From contig JAICTB010000108.1 in the NCBI GenBank assembly GCA_025936595.1, forward strand, positions 1 to 7,555: DNA of 7,555 nt, in the 5' to 3' direction. The notes under the pieces were generated by a model. The model was not told where the DNA came from and ran no database searches. It saw nothing but the letters and a program-made list of their open reading frames with translations. Made by a program: the position numbers and the translations under genes. The DNA comes from Thermoleophilia bacterium. Its GTDB lineage: Bacteria > Actinomycetota > Thermoleophilia > Gaiellales > Gaiellaceae. Below are positions 1 through 5,988 of the stretch, in pieces (the stretch's first letter is position 1; each line of letters starts with the position of its first letter).

Positions 1-78
1 CACGGCGTGCACGATCCCTCGGCCCGTCCAGAAGCGGACCTCGAGCCCCTCGACGACGAGCAGGGGAGAGCGGGCCAC
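1..78 (-). CDS. Peptide ABC transporter ATP-binding protein, N-terminal fragment
   Basis: Only the first 26 codons are present; the gene continues past the left edge. The minus strand from a GTG at 78-76 reads MARSPLLVVEGLEVRF, then WTGRGIVHAV. This is the usual opening strand of DppD/OppD-type ATPases (LLxVxxLxVxF...G...AV), just ahead of the Walker A region, which is not in the window. The GTG shares its G with the TAG stop of the upstream permease gene (TAGTG, 80-76), so translation is probably coupled, with an AGAGGG Shine-Dalgarno-like run inside the end of the permease gene. The protein would energise the two permeases from the cytoplasmic side. Position after DppC points to DppD, but a fused DppD-DppF ATPase cannot be excluded. 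A start further downstream, outside the window, is possible but less likely given the fit of the N-terminus. Confidence 0.8.
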   Translation of the reverse strand, partial: MARSPLLVVEGLEVRFWTGRGIVHAV

Positions 79-989
79 TACGCCCGCCCTCTCAGCTTCG
101 GGTCGAGCGCCTCGCGGAGCCCGTCGCCGATCAGGTTGAAGCCGAGCACGGAGAGCACGATCGCAACGCCGGGGAAGATGGCGAGGAACGGCGCCGTCTG
201 CAGGTAGCGGACGGTGTCGGTGAGCATGTTGCCCCATTCCGGTGTCGAGGGGTCCTGCGGCCCGAGGCCGAGGAACCCGAGCCCGGCGGCGTCGATGATC
301 GCGGTCGCGAGGGCGAGCGTGCCCTGCACGATCACGGGCGAGATCGCGTTCGGCAGCACGTGCGAGATGAGGATCGTCCGGCGCCGCACGCCGACTGCGC
401 GCGCCGCGAGCACGAAGTCGTTCTCGCGCTGCGCGAGCACGGATCCGCGCAGCAGGCGCGTGAAGATCGGCACGTTGACGATGCCGATCGCGATCATCAC
501 CTGGAAGAGGCCCGGCCCGAGAAGCGCCACGATCCCGATCGCCATCAGGAAGCCGGGAATCGCCAGCATGATGTCCACGAGCCGCATCAGCAGGCTGTCG
601 ATCCAGCCGCCGAAGAAGCCGGAGATCGCTCCGATCACGATGCCGAGCGAGAGCCCGACGGACACGGAGACGATGCCGATCAGCAGGGAGAGCCGCGCTC
701 CGTAGATGATGCGCGACAGCTCGTCGCGCCCGAGATCGTCCACGCCGAGCAGGTGATGGGCCGACGGGCCGGGGCAGCAGCCCTTGATGATCAGGTTGAG
801 GTCCTGCGCGCGCGGATCGTGCGGCGCGAGCAACGGAGCGGCGAGCGCGACGAGGACGAAGATCGCGACGAGAACCGCGCCGACGATCGCGCCCGGATTG
901 CGGCGGAGCCTCCGTAGTGCATCCGACCAGAGACCGGCGCCCGCCCCCTCGATCATCACCTCTCTCGACTCGAGCTCGGCGACGGACAC
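78..989 (-). CDS. dppC: Dipeptide/oligopeptide ABC transporter permease, DppC type
   Basis: Inner-membrane permease of 303 aa, the usual length for DppC/OppC. It has a short cytoplasmic N-terminus, a first membrane helix at about 33-55, then the family signature LGVDDLGRDELSRIIYGARL (81-100). Further helices lie at about 97-120, 136-157, 160-176, 214-240 and 268-290. The cytoplasmic EAA loop that docks the ATPase is clear at about 194-214 (LAARAVGVRRRTILISHVLP). The C-terminus LGFNLIGDGLREALDPKLRG (282-301) is typical. It pairs with the DppB-type permease encoded immediately upstream to form the channel. Start: GTG at 989 lies 3 nt after the dppB stop with GGGAGG about 10 nt upstream. An in-frame ATG at 956 (residue 12) has a purine-rich GAGAGG almost touching it, so it is an alternative that would shorten only the cytoplasmic tail. 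The stop overlaps the ATPase start by one base. Confidence 0.96.
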   Translation of the reverse strand: MSVAELESREVMIEGAGAGLWSDALRRLRRNPGAIVGAVLVAIFVLVALAAPLLAPHDPRAQDLNLIIKGCCPGPSAHHLLGVDDLGRDELSRIIYGARLSLLIGIVSVSVGLSLGIVIGAISGFFGGWIDSLLMRLVDIMLAIPGFLMAIGIVALLGPGLFQVMIAIGIVNVPIFTRLLRGSVLAQRENDFVLAARAVGVRRRTILISHVLPNAISPVIVQGTLALATAIIDAAGLGFLGLGPQDPSTPEWGNMLTDTVRYLQTAPFLAIFPGVAIVLSVLGFNLIGDGLREALDPKLRGRA

Positions 990-992
990 GAC

Positions 993-2003
993 CTACTTCC
1001 CTCCCAGACGGATGCGCGGATTGATGAGGCCGTACGAGATGTCGACCAGGAGGTTGACGAAGACGACGATGATCGCGACGAACAGGATCCCGCCCTGGAT
1101 CACCGGGTAGTTCCGATCGCTGATCGCCTGCCGGAGCCACGAGCCGATGCCGGGATACGCGAACACCGTCTCGGTGAGGATCGCGCCCGAGAGCAGAAGC
1201 CCAACCTGCAGGCCGACGATCGTCGAGACGGGGAGGAGCGCGTTGCGCAGCACGTGCCTGAGATCGACGATGCGCGGCGCAAGCCCCTTCGCGCGCGCCG
1301 TCCGGATGTAGTCCTCGTTCTGCACGTCGAGCACAGCCGCACGCGTGATGCGCGTGATCACCGCGAGCGGGATCGAGCCGAGCGCGACCGCCGGCAGGAT
1401 CAGGTGCTGCACAACGTCCCAGAGCGCGCCCATGTTCCCCGCGAGGAGCGCATCGAGGATGTAGAAGTTCGTCGGGTGCGGGATGTTGATCAGCACCGAG
1501 ATCTGACCGACAGTCGGGAGCCATCCGAGGCGCACGGCGAAGACGTACTTGAGGATCAGCGCGAGGAAGAAGATCGGGATCGAGATCCCGAAAAGCGAGA
1601 TCCCGAGCGAGACATGGTCGAAGACGGTTCGGTGTCGTTTCGCGGCGAAGAACCCGAGCGGGATCCCGATCAGGATCGAGAACAGCGCGGCCGCGATCGA
1701 CAGCTCGACGGTCGCGGGAAACCGCTGCCCGATCTCCGTCAGGACCGGCTGCCGCGTCGTGATCGACGTGCCGAGCTTCAGCTGGGACGTCTCCTTCAGG
1801 TAGCGCCAGTACTGGACGTAGATCGGCTTGTCGAGGCCGTACTGGTGGTTGATCTGGTGAATCGTCTGCGGCGTCGCCCGCTCGCCGAGGAGGGCCTGCG
1901 CCGGGCTACCCGGCAGAGCCCTGATCCAGACGAACACGAGGATCGACAGGCCGAGCAGGATCGGGACGAGCAAGAGGAGACGGCGAACGACGAACCGGAG
2001 CAT
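993..2003 (-). CDS. dppB: Dipeptide/oligopeptide ABC transporter permease, DppB type
   Basis: Inner-membrane permease of 336 aa, normal DppB/OppB length. It opens with the typical MLRFVVRRLLLLVPILLGLS (1-20), which begins the first helix (about 9-28). A periplasm-facing segment follows, with the family's YGLDKPIYVQYWRYL (55-69) and LGTSITTRQPV (77-87). More helices lie at about 100-121, 132-155, 198-218, 261-285 and 307-330. The EAA loop for ATPase contact is at about 231-258, with ARAKGLAPRIV at its core. After it come FAYPGIGSWL (281-290) and the C-terminal LVDISYGLINPRIRLG (329-344 in the family layout; here it ends at 336), all standard. It forms the translocation pore with DppC. The ATG at 2003 lacks a strong Shine-Dalgarno; the nearest purine run, AAGGGA, is about 15 nt upstream. 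The start lies 85 nt after the binding-protein stop, with a large stem-loop in between. The substrate is assigned as peptides by family similarity only. Confidence 0.96.
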   Translation of the reverse strand: MLRFVVRRLLLLVPILLGLSILVFVWIRALPGSPAQALLGERATPQTIHQINHQYGLDKPIYVQYWRYLKETSQLKLGTSITTRQPVLTEIGQRFPATVELSIAAALFSILIGIPLGFFAAKRHRTVFDHVSLGISLFGISIPIFFLALILKYVFAVRLGWLPTVGQISVLINIPHPTNFYILDALLAGNMGALWDVVQHLILPAVALGSIPLAVITRITRAAVLDVQNEDYIRTARAKGLAPRIVDLRHVLRNALLPVSTIVGLQVGLLLSGAILTETVFAYPGIGSWLRQAISDRNYPVIQGGILFVAIIVVFVNLLVDISYGLINPRIRLGGK

Positions 2004-2042
2004 CTGGCTACGGGGATCCCTTTCGGCTGCGGTGGGAGAGGC

Positions 2043-2075
2043 CTCGGGGGGCCGGCGCGCGGCCGGCCCCCCGAG
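2043..2075 (-). promoter_or_regulatory. Strong intercistronic stem-loop between binding-protein and permease genes
   Basis: Positions 2043-2055 (CTCGGGGGGCCGG) are the exact reverse complement of 2063-2075. C2056 can also pair with G2062, giving a 14-bp, almost all-GC stem with a 5-nt loop. It begins 14 nt after the binding-protein stop codon in the direction of transcription and ends 40 nt before the dppB start. No U-run follows it, so it is not a standard intrinsic terminator. In other binding-protein operons (for example malE-malF), a hairpin in this place protects the upstream mRNA from 3' decay or attenuates read-through, which raises binding protein over permease. That role here is inferred from position. 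Confidence 0.75.
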
Positions 2076-2088
2076 CGGTCAGAGCGAT

Positions 2089-3744
2089 CTAGCCGACCGA
2101 CACGCTGGAGAAGAGCTGAATGTCGACCGGGCTCGGGACGTAGCCGGTCACGTTCTTCGTGAACGCGAGCGCCGGGCTCGTGTGCACGTACGGCACGCCT
2201 GGCAGGAAGTCCATCAGCATGCGGTTCGCCTGCTGATAGAGGGCGATCCGCTTCGAGAGCGTCGGCTCGTCGCGCGCCTTCGTCAGGATGCTGAAGATCG
2301 CCTTGTTGTGGAAGCCCCACTGATTCTGCGGCGTGCGGAAGAAGACGCCGTCGAAGTCGTCGGGGTCGCCGAAGTCGCCGGTCCACCCGTACAGGTACAC
2401 CTGCGCCTTGCCATCCTGGACGCCGCCGAGATAGTCGGGGTTCCAGGGGGCCGCGTGCGGGACTACCTTGAACCCGGCCTTCGTCAGGCTCGCCGAGAAC
2501 GCCTGGAAGTTCTTCGTCGGGTCGGGCATGTACGGGCGTGAGACGCTCGTCGGATACCAGAAGCTGATCTTCACCGGCAGTTTCAGGCCGGCCGCCTTGA
2601 GCAGTGCCCTCGACTTCGCCGGGTTGTACGCGTAGGTCTTGACGTTCTTCGCGTAGCCGAAGAGGCTCGGCGGCTGGAACTCCTTCGCGACGACGCCGCG
2701 CCCGCCGTAGAACGCGTTCACGACCGACTGGCGGTCGAGGCCGTATGCGACGGCCTGACGCACCTTCAGGTTGTTCATCGGCGCAATCGACTGGTTCATG
2801 CCGACGATGCCGACGTTGAACGGCGGCCGCGAGAGCAGCTTCAGGTTGCCGTCGCTCTTGATCGTCGAGATGTCCTGCGGCTCGACGAGGTCGTAGCCCT
2901 GGATCTCACCGTTCTGCAGCGCTTGCAGCCGGGCCGCGTTGTCCGCGATCGGGCGGAAGATCAGCGTGCTGAGGTGGGCGGGCTTGCCCCAGTAGTTCGG
3001 GTTGCGGACGAGGACGAGCTTGTCGCCGCGCGTCCACGACTGCAGCATGAACGGGCCCGTGCCGGTCGGATGCGCCGTCGCATACGTGCCGGTCGGGTGG
3101 AACACGCCGTCGGCATCGACGGAGCCCTGGTTCGCACCGTACTTCGCCATGGCCGTCGGGCTCTCCATGAAGAACGACGGAAGCGAAAGTGCGCCGAGGA
3201 ACGATGCCGACGCAGAGGTGAGGTTGATCGTCGCGGTCGAAGCGTTGACGACCTTGCAGCTCTTGAACAGGCTGCCCTTCGGCGCGCCCGACTTCGGGTC
3301 GTAGGTCTTGAACCCGCCGAACACGGTCTGCCAGTAGTAGGTGGCACTCGGATTCTGGAACGACCCGGTGAAGTTGTACCAGCGGTTGAAGTTGGCGCAC
3401 ACCGCCGAGGCGTTGAACGGCGTCCCGTCGCTGAACTTGACGCCCTTGCGCAGCGAGAACGTCCACGACTTGCCTCCCGCGGACGCCTTCCAGCTCGTCG
3501 CGAGTGACGGGACGACATTCGTCGTTCCGGGCTTGAGGGCGACGAGCCCCTCGTAGATCTGGATGATGACGCGGCCGGACTCGCCGTCCGAGATCAGCGC
3601 ACCGTCGAGTGCCACTGGATCAGCCGAGGATCCGAACACGAGCGTGTCGCTCGCAGACTTGTGGCTCCTCGCGCCGTACGCAACAGCGACGACGACGAGT
3701 GCCAGGAGGCCAAGGACGATCGAGGCCCTCGAGAGTTTGCGCAT
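2089..3744 (-). CDS. Extracellular solute-binding protein, family 5 (dipeptide/oligopeptide type)
   Basis: Exported peptide-binding component of the importer, 551 aa. Residues 1-25 form a Sec-type signal (basic MRKLSR, then a hydrophobic stretch from about 8 to 22). A possible AVA cleavage site is at 20-22. There is no lipobox cysteine. The family 5 core follows: GKSWTFSLRKGVKFSDGTPF (91-110), then NASAV with RWYNF just after. Later come NPNYWGKP (248-255), VRQAVAYGLDR (338-348) and YGWTGDFGDPDDF (about 452-464). The last resembles the DppA segment that carries the acidic residue contacting the peptide amino group. Cys116 and Cys173 are the only two cysteines and could form a disulfide; similar pairs occur in actinobacterial relatives as I recall them. 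The ATG at 3744 was chosen because AAAGGA lies 6 nt upstream and the signal peptide begins there. The frame stays open upstream to 4548, but that part is antisense to the M20 gene and has no protein-like features. It is the first gene of the transporter operon. Confidence 0.95.
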   Translation of the reverse strand: MRKLSRASIVLGLLALVVVAVAYGARSHKSASDTLVFGSSADPVALDGALISDGESGRVIIQIYEGLVALKPGTTNVVPSLATSWKASAGGKSWTFSLRKGVKFSDGTPFNASAVCANFNRWYNFTGSFQNPSATYYWQTVFGGFKTYDPKSGAPKGSLFKSCKVVNASTATINLTSASASFLGALSLPSFFMESPTAMAKYGANQGSVDADGVFHPTGTYATAHPTGTGPFMLQSWTRGDKLVLVRNPNYWGKPAHLSTLIFRPIADNAARLQALQNGEIQGYDLVEPQDISTIKSDGNLKLLSRPPFNVGIVGMNQSIAPMNNLKVRQAVAYGLDRQSVVNAFYGGRGVVAKEFQPPSLFGYAKNVKTYAYNPAKSRALLKAAGLKLPVKISFWYPTSVSRPYMPDPTKNFQAFSASLTKAGFKVVPHAAPWNPDYLGGVQDGKAQVYLYGWTGDFGDPDDFDGVFFRTPQNQWGFHNKAIFSILTKARDEPTLSKRIALYQQANRMLMDFLPGVPYVHTSPALAFTKNVTGYVPSPVDIQLFSSVSVG

Positions 3745-3757
3745 ATCCCGTCCTTTC

Positions 3758-3798
3758 GTGGGTCGAGGCGGCGGCGCCGCAGCGCCAGTATGACCCAC
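3758..3798. repeat. Inverted repeat with internal palindrome, possible operator
   Basis: GTGGGTC at 3758-3764 is the exact reverse complement of GACCCAC at 3792-3798. Between them lies the perfect palindrome GCGGCGCCGC (3771-3780). The palindrome sits about where the candidate minus-strand transcript would start, and the right arm abuts its -10 element. This could be a regulator-binding site or a leader hairpin. Short GC-only palindromes arise easily by chance at this base composition, so the support is modest. Confidence 0.35.
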
Positions 3799-3815
3799 CG
3801 GCGCCGTGCAATCTA
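3787..3815 (-). promoter_or_regulatory. Candidate promoter for the importer operon
   Basis: On the minus strand, TAGATT (3815-3810) is followed after 17 nt by CATACT (3792-3787). They match the -35 and -10 consensus hexamers at 3 and 4 of 6 positions respectively. A transcript would start near 3780 and give a leader of about 36 nt containing the AAAGGA ribosome-binding site. The -35 match is weak, so this is a suggestion based on spacing and position only. Confidence 0.35.
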
Positions 3816-3825
3816 GTGAAAACTG

Positions 3826-5172
3826 ATGCCTGTGGCGGTCAAAACCTCCCTGGGTGCGACCGAGCTCGCGGAGCTCGGCGAGCTCCTGCGCATCCCGAGC
3901 GTGAGCTCCGACCCGGACCACGCAGGCGACATGCACGCGGCCGCGGCGTGGATCGCGGAGTTCGTCGAGCGAGCCGGGGGAGAAGCGACGCTGCTGCAGC
4001 AGGCCGGCCGTCCGCTCGTCGACGGTCTGATCCCCGCGAGCCGCGACGCAGACTCGGCGCCGGTCGTCCTCTGCTACGGCCACTACGACGTGCAGTCGCC
4101 GGTCCCCCTCGACGCGTGGACGAGCGATCCCTTCGCTCCGGAGGTCCGCGACGGCTGGCTCTACGCCCGCGGGGTCGCCGACGACAAGGGACAGCTCTGG
4201 GCGCTCCTGCGCGCTGCGGCCGACCTCGCGGCCGAGGGCGCGCTTCCGGTCAACGTTCGCTTCTGCTGCGACGGCGAGGAGGAGATCGGCGGCATGTCGA
4301 TCGTCGAGTTCCTCGAAGCACATGCGGGCGACGCGAAAGCGTGCGTGATCTTCGACACGGCGATGCTCGACGAGGAGACGCCGGTCTTCACGATCGCGAC
4401 GCGCGGGACCCTCTATCTGCACGTAGAGGTGAGAACCGGCGCGCGCGACCTGCACTCCGGTGTGTACGGGGGCGTCGCTCTCAACGCGCTGCACGTCCTC
4501 ACCGCGGCGCTTGCGAACGTCCTCCAGCGAGACGGCCGCCTCCCGCATCCGCTGCAGGCGGGCGTGCTCCCACCTTCCGAGGCGGAGCTTCGCGAGTGGC
4601 GTTCGCTGCCGGCCGGCGGCGCCGTGCTCGCCTCGCAGGGCGCCGCAACGGCGGATCGCCGCGCGGCCGAGGAGTTCTACCTCCGCACCTGGGCTCTGCC
4701 GTCGCTCGATGTCAACGGCATCGAGGGCGGGTCCCCGGTGCTGCAGAAGACGATCGTCACCGCCGCGGCGCGCGCGAACCTCTCGATGCGCCTCGCTCCG
4801 GGACAGACGGTCGAGGAGGTCGCCCCGATCGTCGAACGCCTCCTCCGGCAGGACGTGCCGGACGCCGCGCAGCTGAGCATCGAGGTCGTTGCGTCATGCG
4901 ATCCCGGCCTCGTCCCTGCCGACTCGCGCGCTGTGGCGCTCGCCGCCGACGCCTTCGAGCGCGCGACTGGGCGGCGGCCGCTGCTCCTTCGGAGCGGCGG
5001 CTCGCTGCCGATCGTCCCGCTGCTCGAGCGCCTCGCGATCCCCGCCGTCGTCACCGGGTTCGACGTTCCCTCGGGGAACATCCACGCACCGAACGAGCGC
5101 ATGCTCCTGACGCATCTCGCGCTCGCGCGCGCCACGGCGAGGGAGATCTTCCTCGCGTTCGCGGATCTCTGA
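3826..5172 (+). CDS. M20-family metallodipeptidase
   Basis: Zinc-dependent peptidase of 448 aa, typical for the M20 dipeptidase/carnosinase-like group that removes amino acids from short peptides in the cytosol. Expected metal and catalytic positions are all visible. H86 and D88 lie in GHYDVQ, and the bridging D119 in ADDKGQ (118-123). E152 is the likely general base and E153 a metal ligand, in DGEEEIGG (149-156). D177 lies in FDTAM and H420 in NIHAPNE (418-424). The insert (lid/dimerisation) domain spans roughly 190-310 and carries DLHSGVYGG (208-216), whose H210 matches the histidine that reaches across the dimer to the substrate in this family. NGIEGG (297-302) and RSGGSLPIVP (399-408) are also characteristic. 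No signal peptide is seen. The gene is divergent from the peptide importer, which fits hydrolysis of imported dipeptides. The ATG at 3826 has no Shine-Dalgarno; a GTG at residue 4 is an alternative. The exact substrate is unknown. Confidence 0.94.
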   Translation: MPVAVKTSLGATELAELGELLRIPSVSSDPDHAGDMHAAAAWIAEFVERAGGEATLLQQAGRPLVDGLIPASRDADSAPVVLCYGHYDVQSPVPLDAWTSDPFAPEVRDGWLYARGVADDKGQLWALLRAAADLAAEGALPVNVRFCCDGEEEIGGMSIVEFLEAHAGDAKACVIFDTAMLDEETPVFTIATRGTLYLHVEVRTGARDLHSGVYGGVALNALHVLTAALANVLQRDGRLPHPLQAGVLPPSEAELREWRSLPAGGAVLASQGAATADRRAAEEFYLRTWALPSLDVNGIEGGSPVLQKTIVTAAARANLSMRLAPGQTVEEVAPIVERLLRQDVPDAAQLSIEVVASCDPGLVPADSRAVALAADAFERATGRRPLLLRSGGSLPIVPLLERLAIPAVVTGFDVPSGNIHAPNERMLLTHLALARATAREIFLAFADL

Positions 5173-5177
5173 TCCGC
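5161..5177 (+). repeat. Inverted repeat spanning the M20 stop codon
   Basis: GCGGATC (5161-5167) and GATCCGC (5171-5177) are exact reverse complements separated by TCT, giving a 7-bp stem with a 3-nt loop. The TGA stop (5170-5172) lies at the loop and right arm. No U-run follows, so it is at best a weak terminator or 3'-end stabiliser for the peptidase mRNA. The candidate -35 element of the next gene begins 5 nt downstream. Confidence 0.45.
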
Positions 5178-5181
5178 CCGC

Positions 5182-5209
5182 TTGACGCGTCCGTCGCTCG
5201 CACTACTGT
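5182..5209 (+). promoter_or_regulatory. Candidate promoter for the secreted-protein gene
   Basis: TTGACG at 5182-5187 (5 of 6 to the -35 consensus) is followed after 16 nt by TACTGT at 5204-5209, which fits the actinobacterial TAnnnT form of the -10. Only 11 nt separate the -10 from the ATG at 5221, so transcription would begin about 4-5 nt before the start codon, giving a leaderless or nearly leaderless mRNA. This would let the gene be expressed independently of the peptidase 48 nt upstream. Confidence 0.5.
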
Positions 5210-5220
5210 CCTAAAAGGAC
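5208..5220 (+). repeat. Small inverted repeat directly before the start codon
   Basis: GTCCT (5208-5212), AAA, AGGAC (5216-5220) form a perfect 5-bp stem with a 3-nt loop ending at the base before the ATG. The right arm holds the only Shine-Dalgarno-like bases (AAAAGGA), which lie too close to the start codon for normal use. If mRNA begins upstream of it, the hairpin would hide that site; if mRNA is leaderless, it is only a DNA-level feature. Its significance is uncertain. Confidence 0.3.
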
Positions 5221-5988
5221 ATGCGGCGTCCTGCGGTCGTCATCGGCGTGCTCGTGCTCGGCCTCCTGGCGGCGGGCGTCGGCCTCTCCGCTACGAATCA
5301 TCGTTCACCCTGTCATTCGTCGCACAGCTGCCCCTCCGATCATCATTCCTACGTCTGGTACGACGCTGCCGGGCAGGGCTGGGACTGCGCGAAGCCGGGT
5401 GCGCCCGAGGTGACCTCCGCCGACACGCAGACGATCTTCTACGGCGGGCTGCGCTACCTCTGCCACGCCGCCGGCGGCACGCACACGGCGACGTGCGGCA
5501 CCGAAGCCTGGGCGGAGAAGACGCTCAGCGACCCTGGCGCGGTCGAGGTCGACTACGTGCCGCGCTCGTCGAGCGTCCACGCGCTGCGGGGCCTCAGGCC
5601 GCCGGGCCGTCTCGGGACGCGCATGCCGGGTGCCGAGATGCACGCCTACCGCATCCACGTGCGGTTGGTCCTGCAGAAGCTCGAGTCCGACTCGGACGTG
5701 CACCTTGTCGTCGCCGATCCAGCGACGGGACAGACGATGATCGCCGAGCTACCGAGCCCGCGCTGCGTGGGCGCAGCGCCGGGGCCCGCGGCGAAGATGC
5801 GCTCGGCGCGCGCGGCGCTTGCCGCCTACTGCGGCGCGCCGACGACGCGGTTCACGCGGTTGCGCGGGACGGCGACGCTCACCGGCATAGCGTTCTTCGA
5901 CTTCGAGCACGGACAGCGCGGTCACGCGCCGAACCTCGTCGAGCTGCACCCCGTGCTGGCGCTCAGTCCGGGTCGGGGACGCTGCTGA
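5221..5988 (+). CDS. Secreted Cys/His-rich two-part protein of unknown function
   Basis: 255 aa. Residues 1-24 look like a Sec signal peptide or membrane anchor (MRRP, hydrophobic run to about 22, small residues after). The rest falls into two parts. Part one (about 31-92) is rich in Cys and His: PCHSSHSCPSDHH (30-42), then WYDAAGQGWDC (46-56) and GGLRYLCH (75-82), with another Cys at 92. Part two (about 105-247) has alternating beta-like segments: MHAYRIHVRLVLQKLESDSD (140-159), VHLVVADP, MIAELPSP (173-180), TGIAFFDFEHGQRGHAPN (221-238) and VELHPVLAL (240-248). I recognise this second pattern from uncharacterised exported bacterial proteins ending in a similar ELHPVL motif, but know no assigned function. 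Eight cysteines (31, 37, 56, 81, 92, 182, 204, 255) suit disulfides in an exported protein. Metal binding by the N-terminal cluster is possible. The 3' end overlaps the convergent regulator gene by 26 nt. ATG chosen because it opens the signal peptide. Confidence 0.82.
   Translation: MRRPAVVIGVLVLGLLAAGVGLSATNHRSPCHSSHSCPSDHHSYVWYDAAGQGWDCAKPGAPEVTSADTQTIFYGGLRYLCHAAGGTHTATCGTEAWAEKTLSDPGAVEVDYVPRSSSVHALRGLRPPGRLGTRMPGAEMHAYRIHVRLVLQKLESDSDVHLVVADPATGQTMIAELPSPRCVGAAPGPAAKMRSARAALAAYCGAPTTRFTRLRGTATLTGIAFFDFEHGQRGHAPNLVELHPVLALSPGRGRC

Larger units (their letters stand above)
3745..3825. promoter_or_regulatory. Divergent intergenic region between importer operon and M20 peptidase
   Basis: These 81 bp separate the start codons of the importer operon (minus) and the peptidase gene (plus), so they must hold control signals for one or both. 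On the minus side there is a clear ribosome-binding site, AAAGGA, at 3756-3751. On the plus side no Shine-Dalgarno is visible before the ATG at 3826 (the preceding bases are AATCTAGTGAAAACTG). The region holds a perfect 10-bp palindrome and a wider inverted repeat, listed separately. Co-regulation of transporter and peptidase is inferred from this arrangement. Confidence 0.7.

Noticed and set aside
2043..2075. Reading the strong stem-loop as a classical intrinsic terminator
   Set aside because: On the minus strand it is followed by GAGGCCTCTCCCACC-type sequence without a U-run, and the downstream permeases would be cut off from the only candidate promoter.
1254..2162. A 302-codon plus-strand open frame opposite the DppB-type gene
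   Set aside because: Its Arg/Asp/Glu-rich repetitive translation is the reverse-strand shadow of a hydrophobic membrane-protein gene, with no motif or ribosome-binding site.
3745..4548. A 268-codon open extension upstream of the binding-protein start on the minus strand
   Set aside because: It runs antisense to the well-supported M20 gene, is rich in Arg/Asp/Val in a low-complexity way typical of shadow frames, and would place the obvious signal peptide in the middle of a protein. The AAAGGA site at 3756-3751 supports the ATG at 3744.
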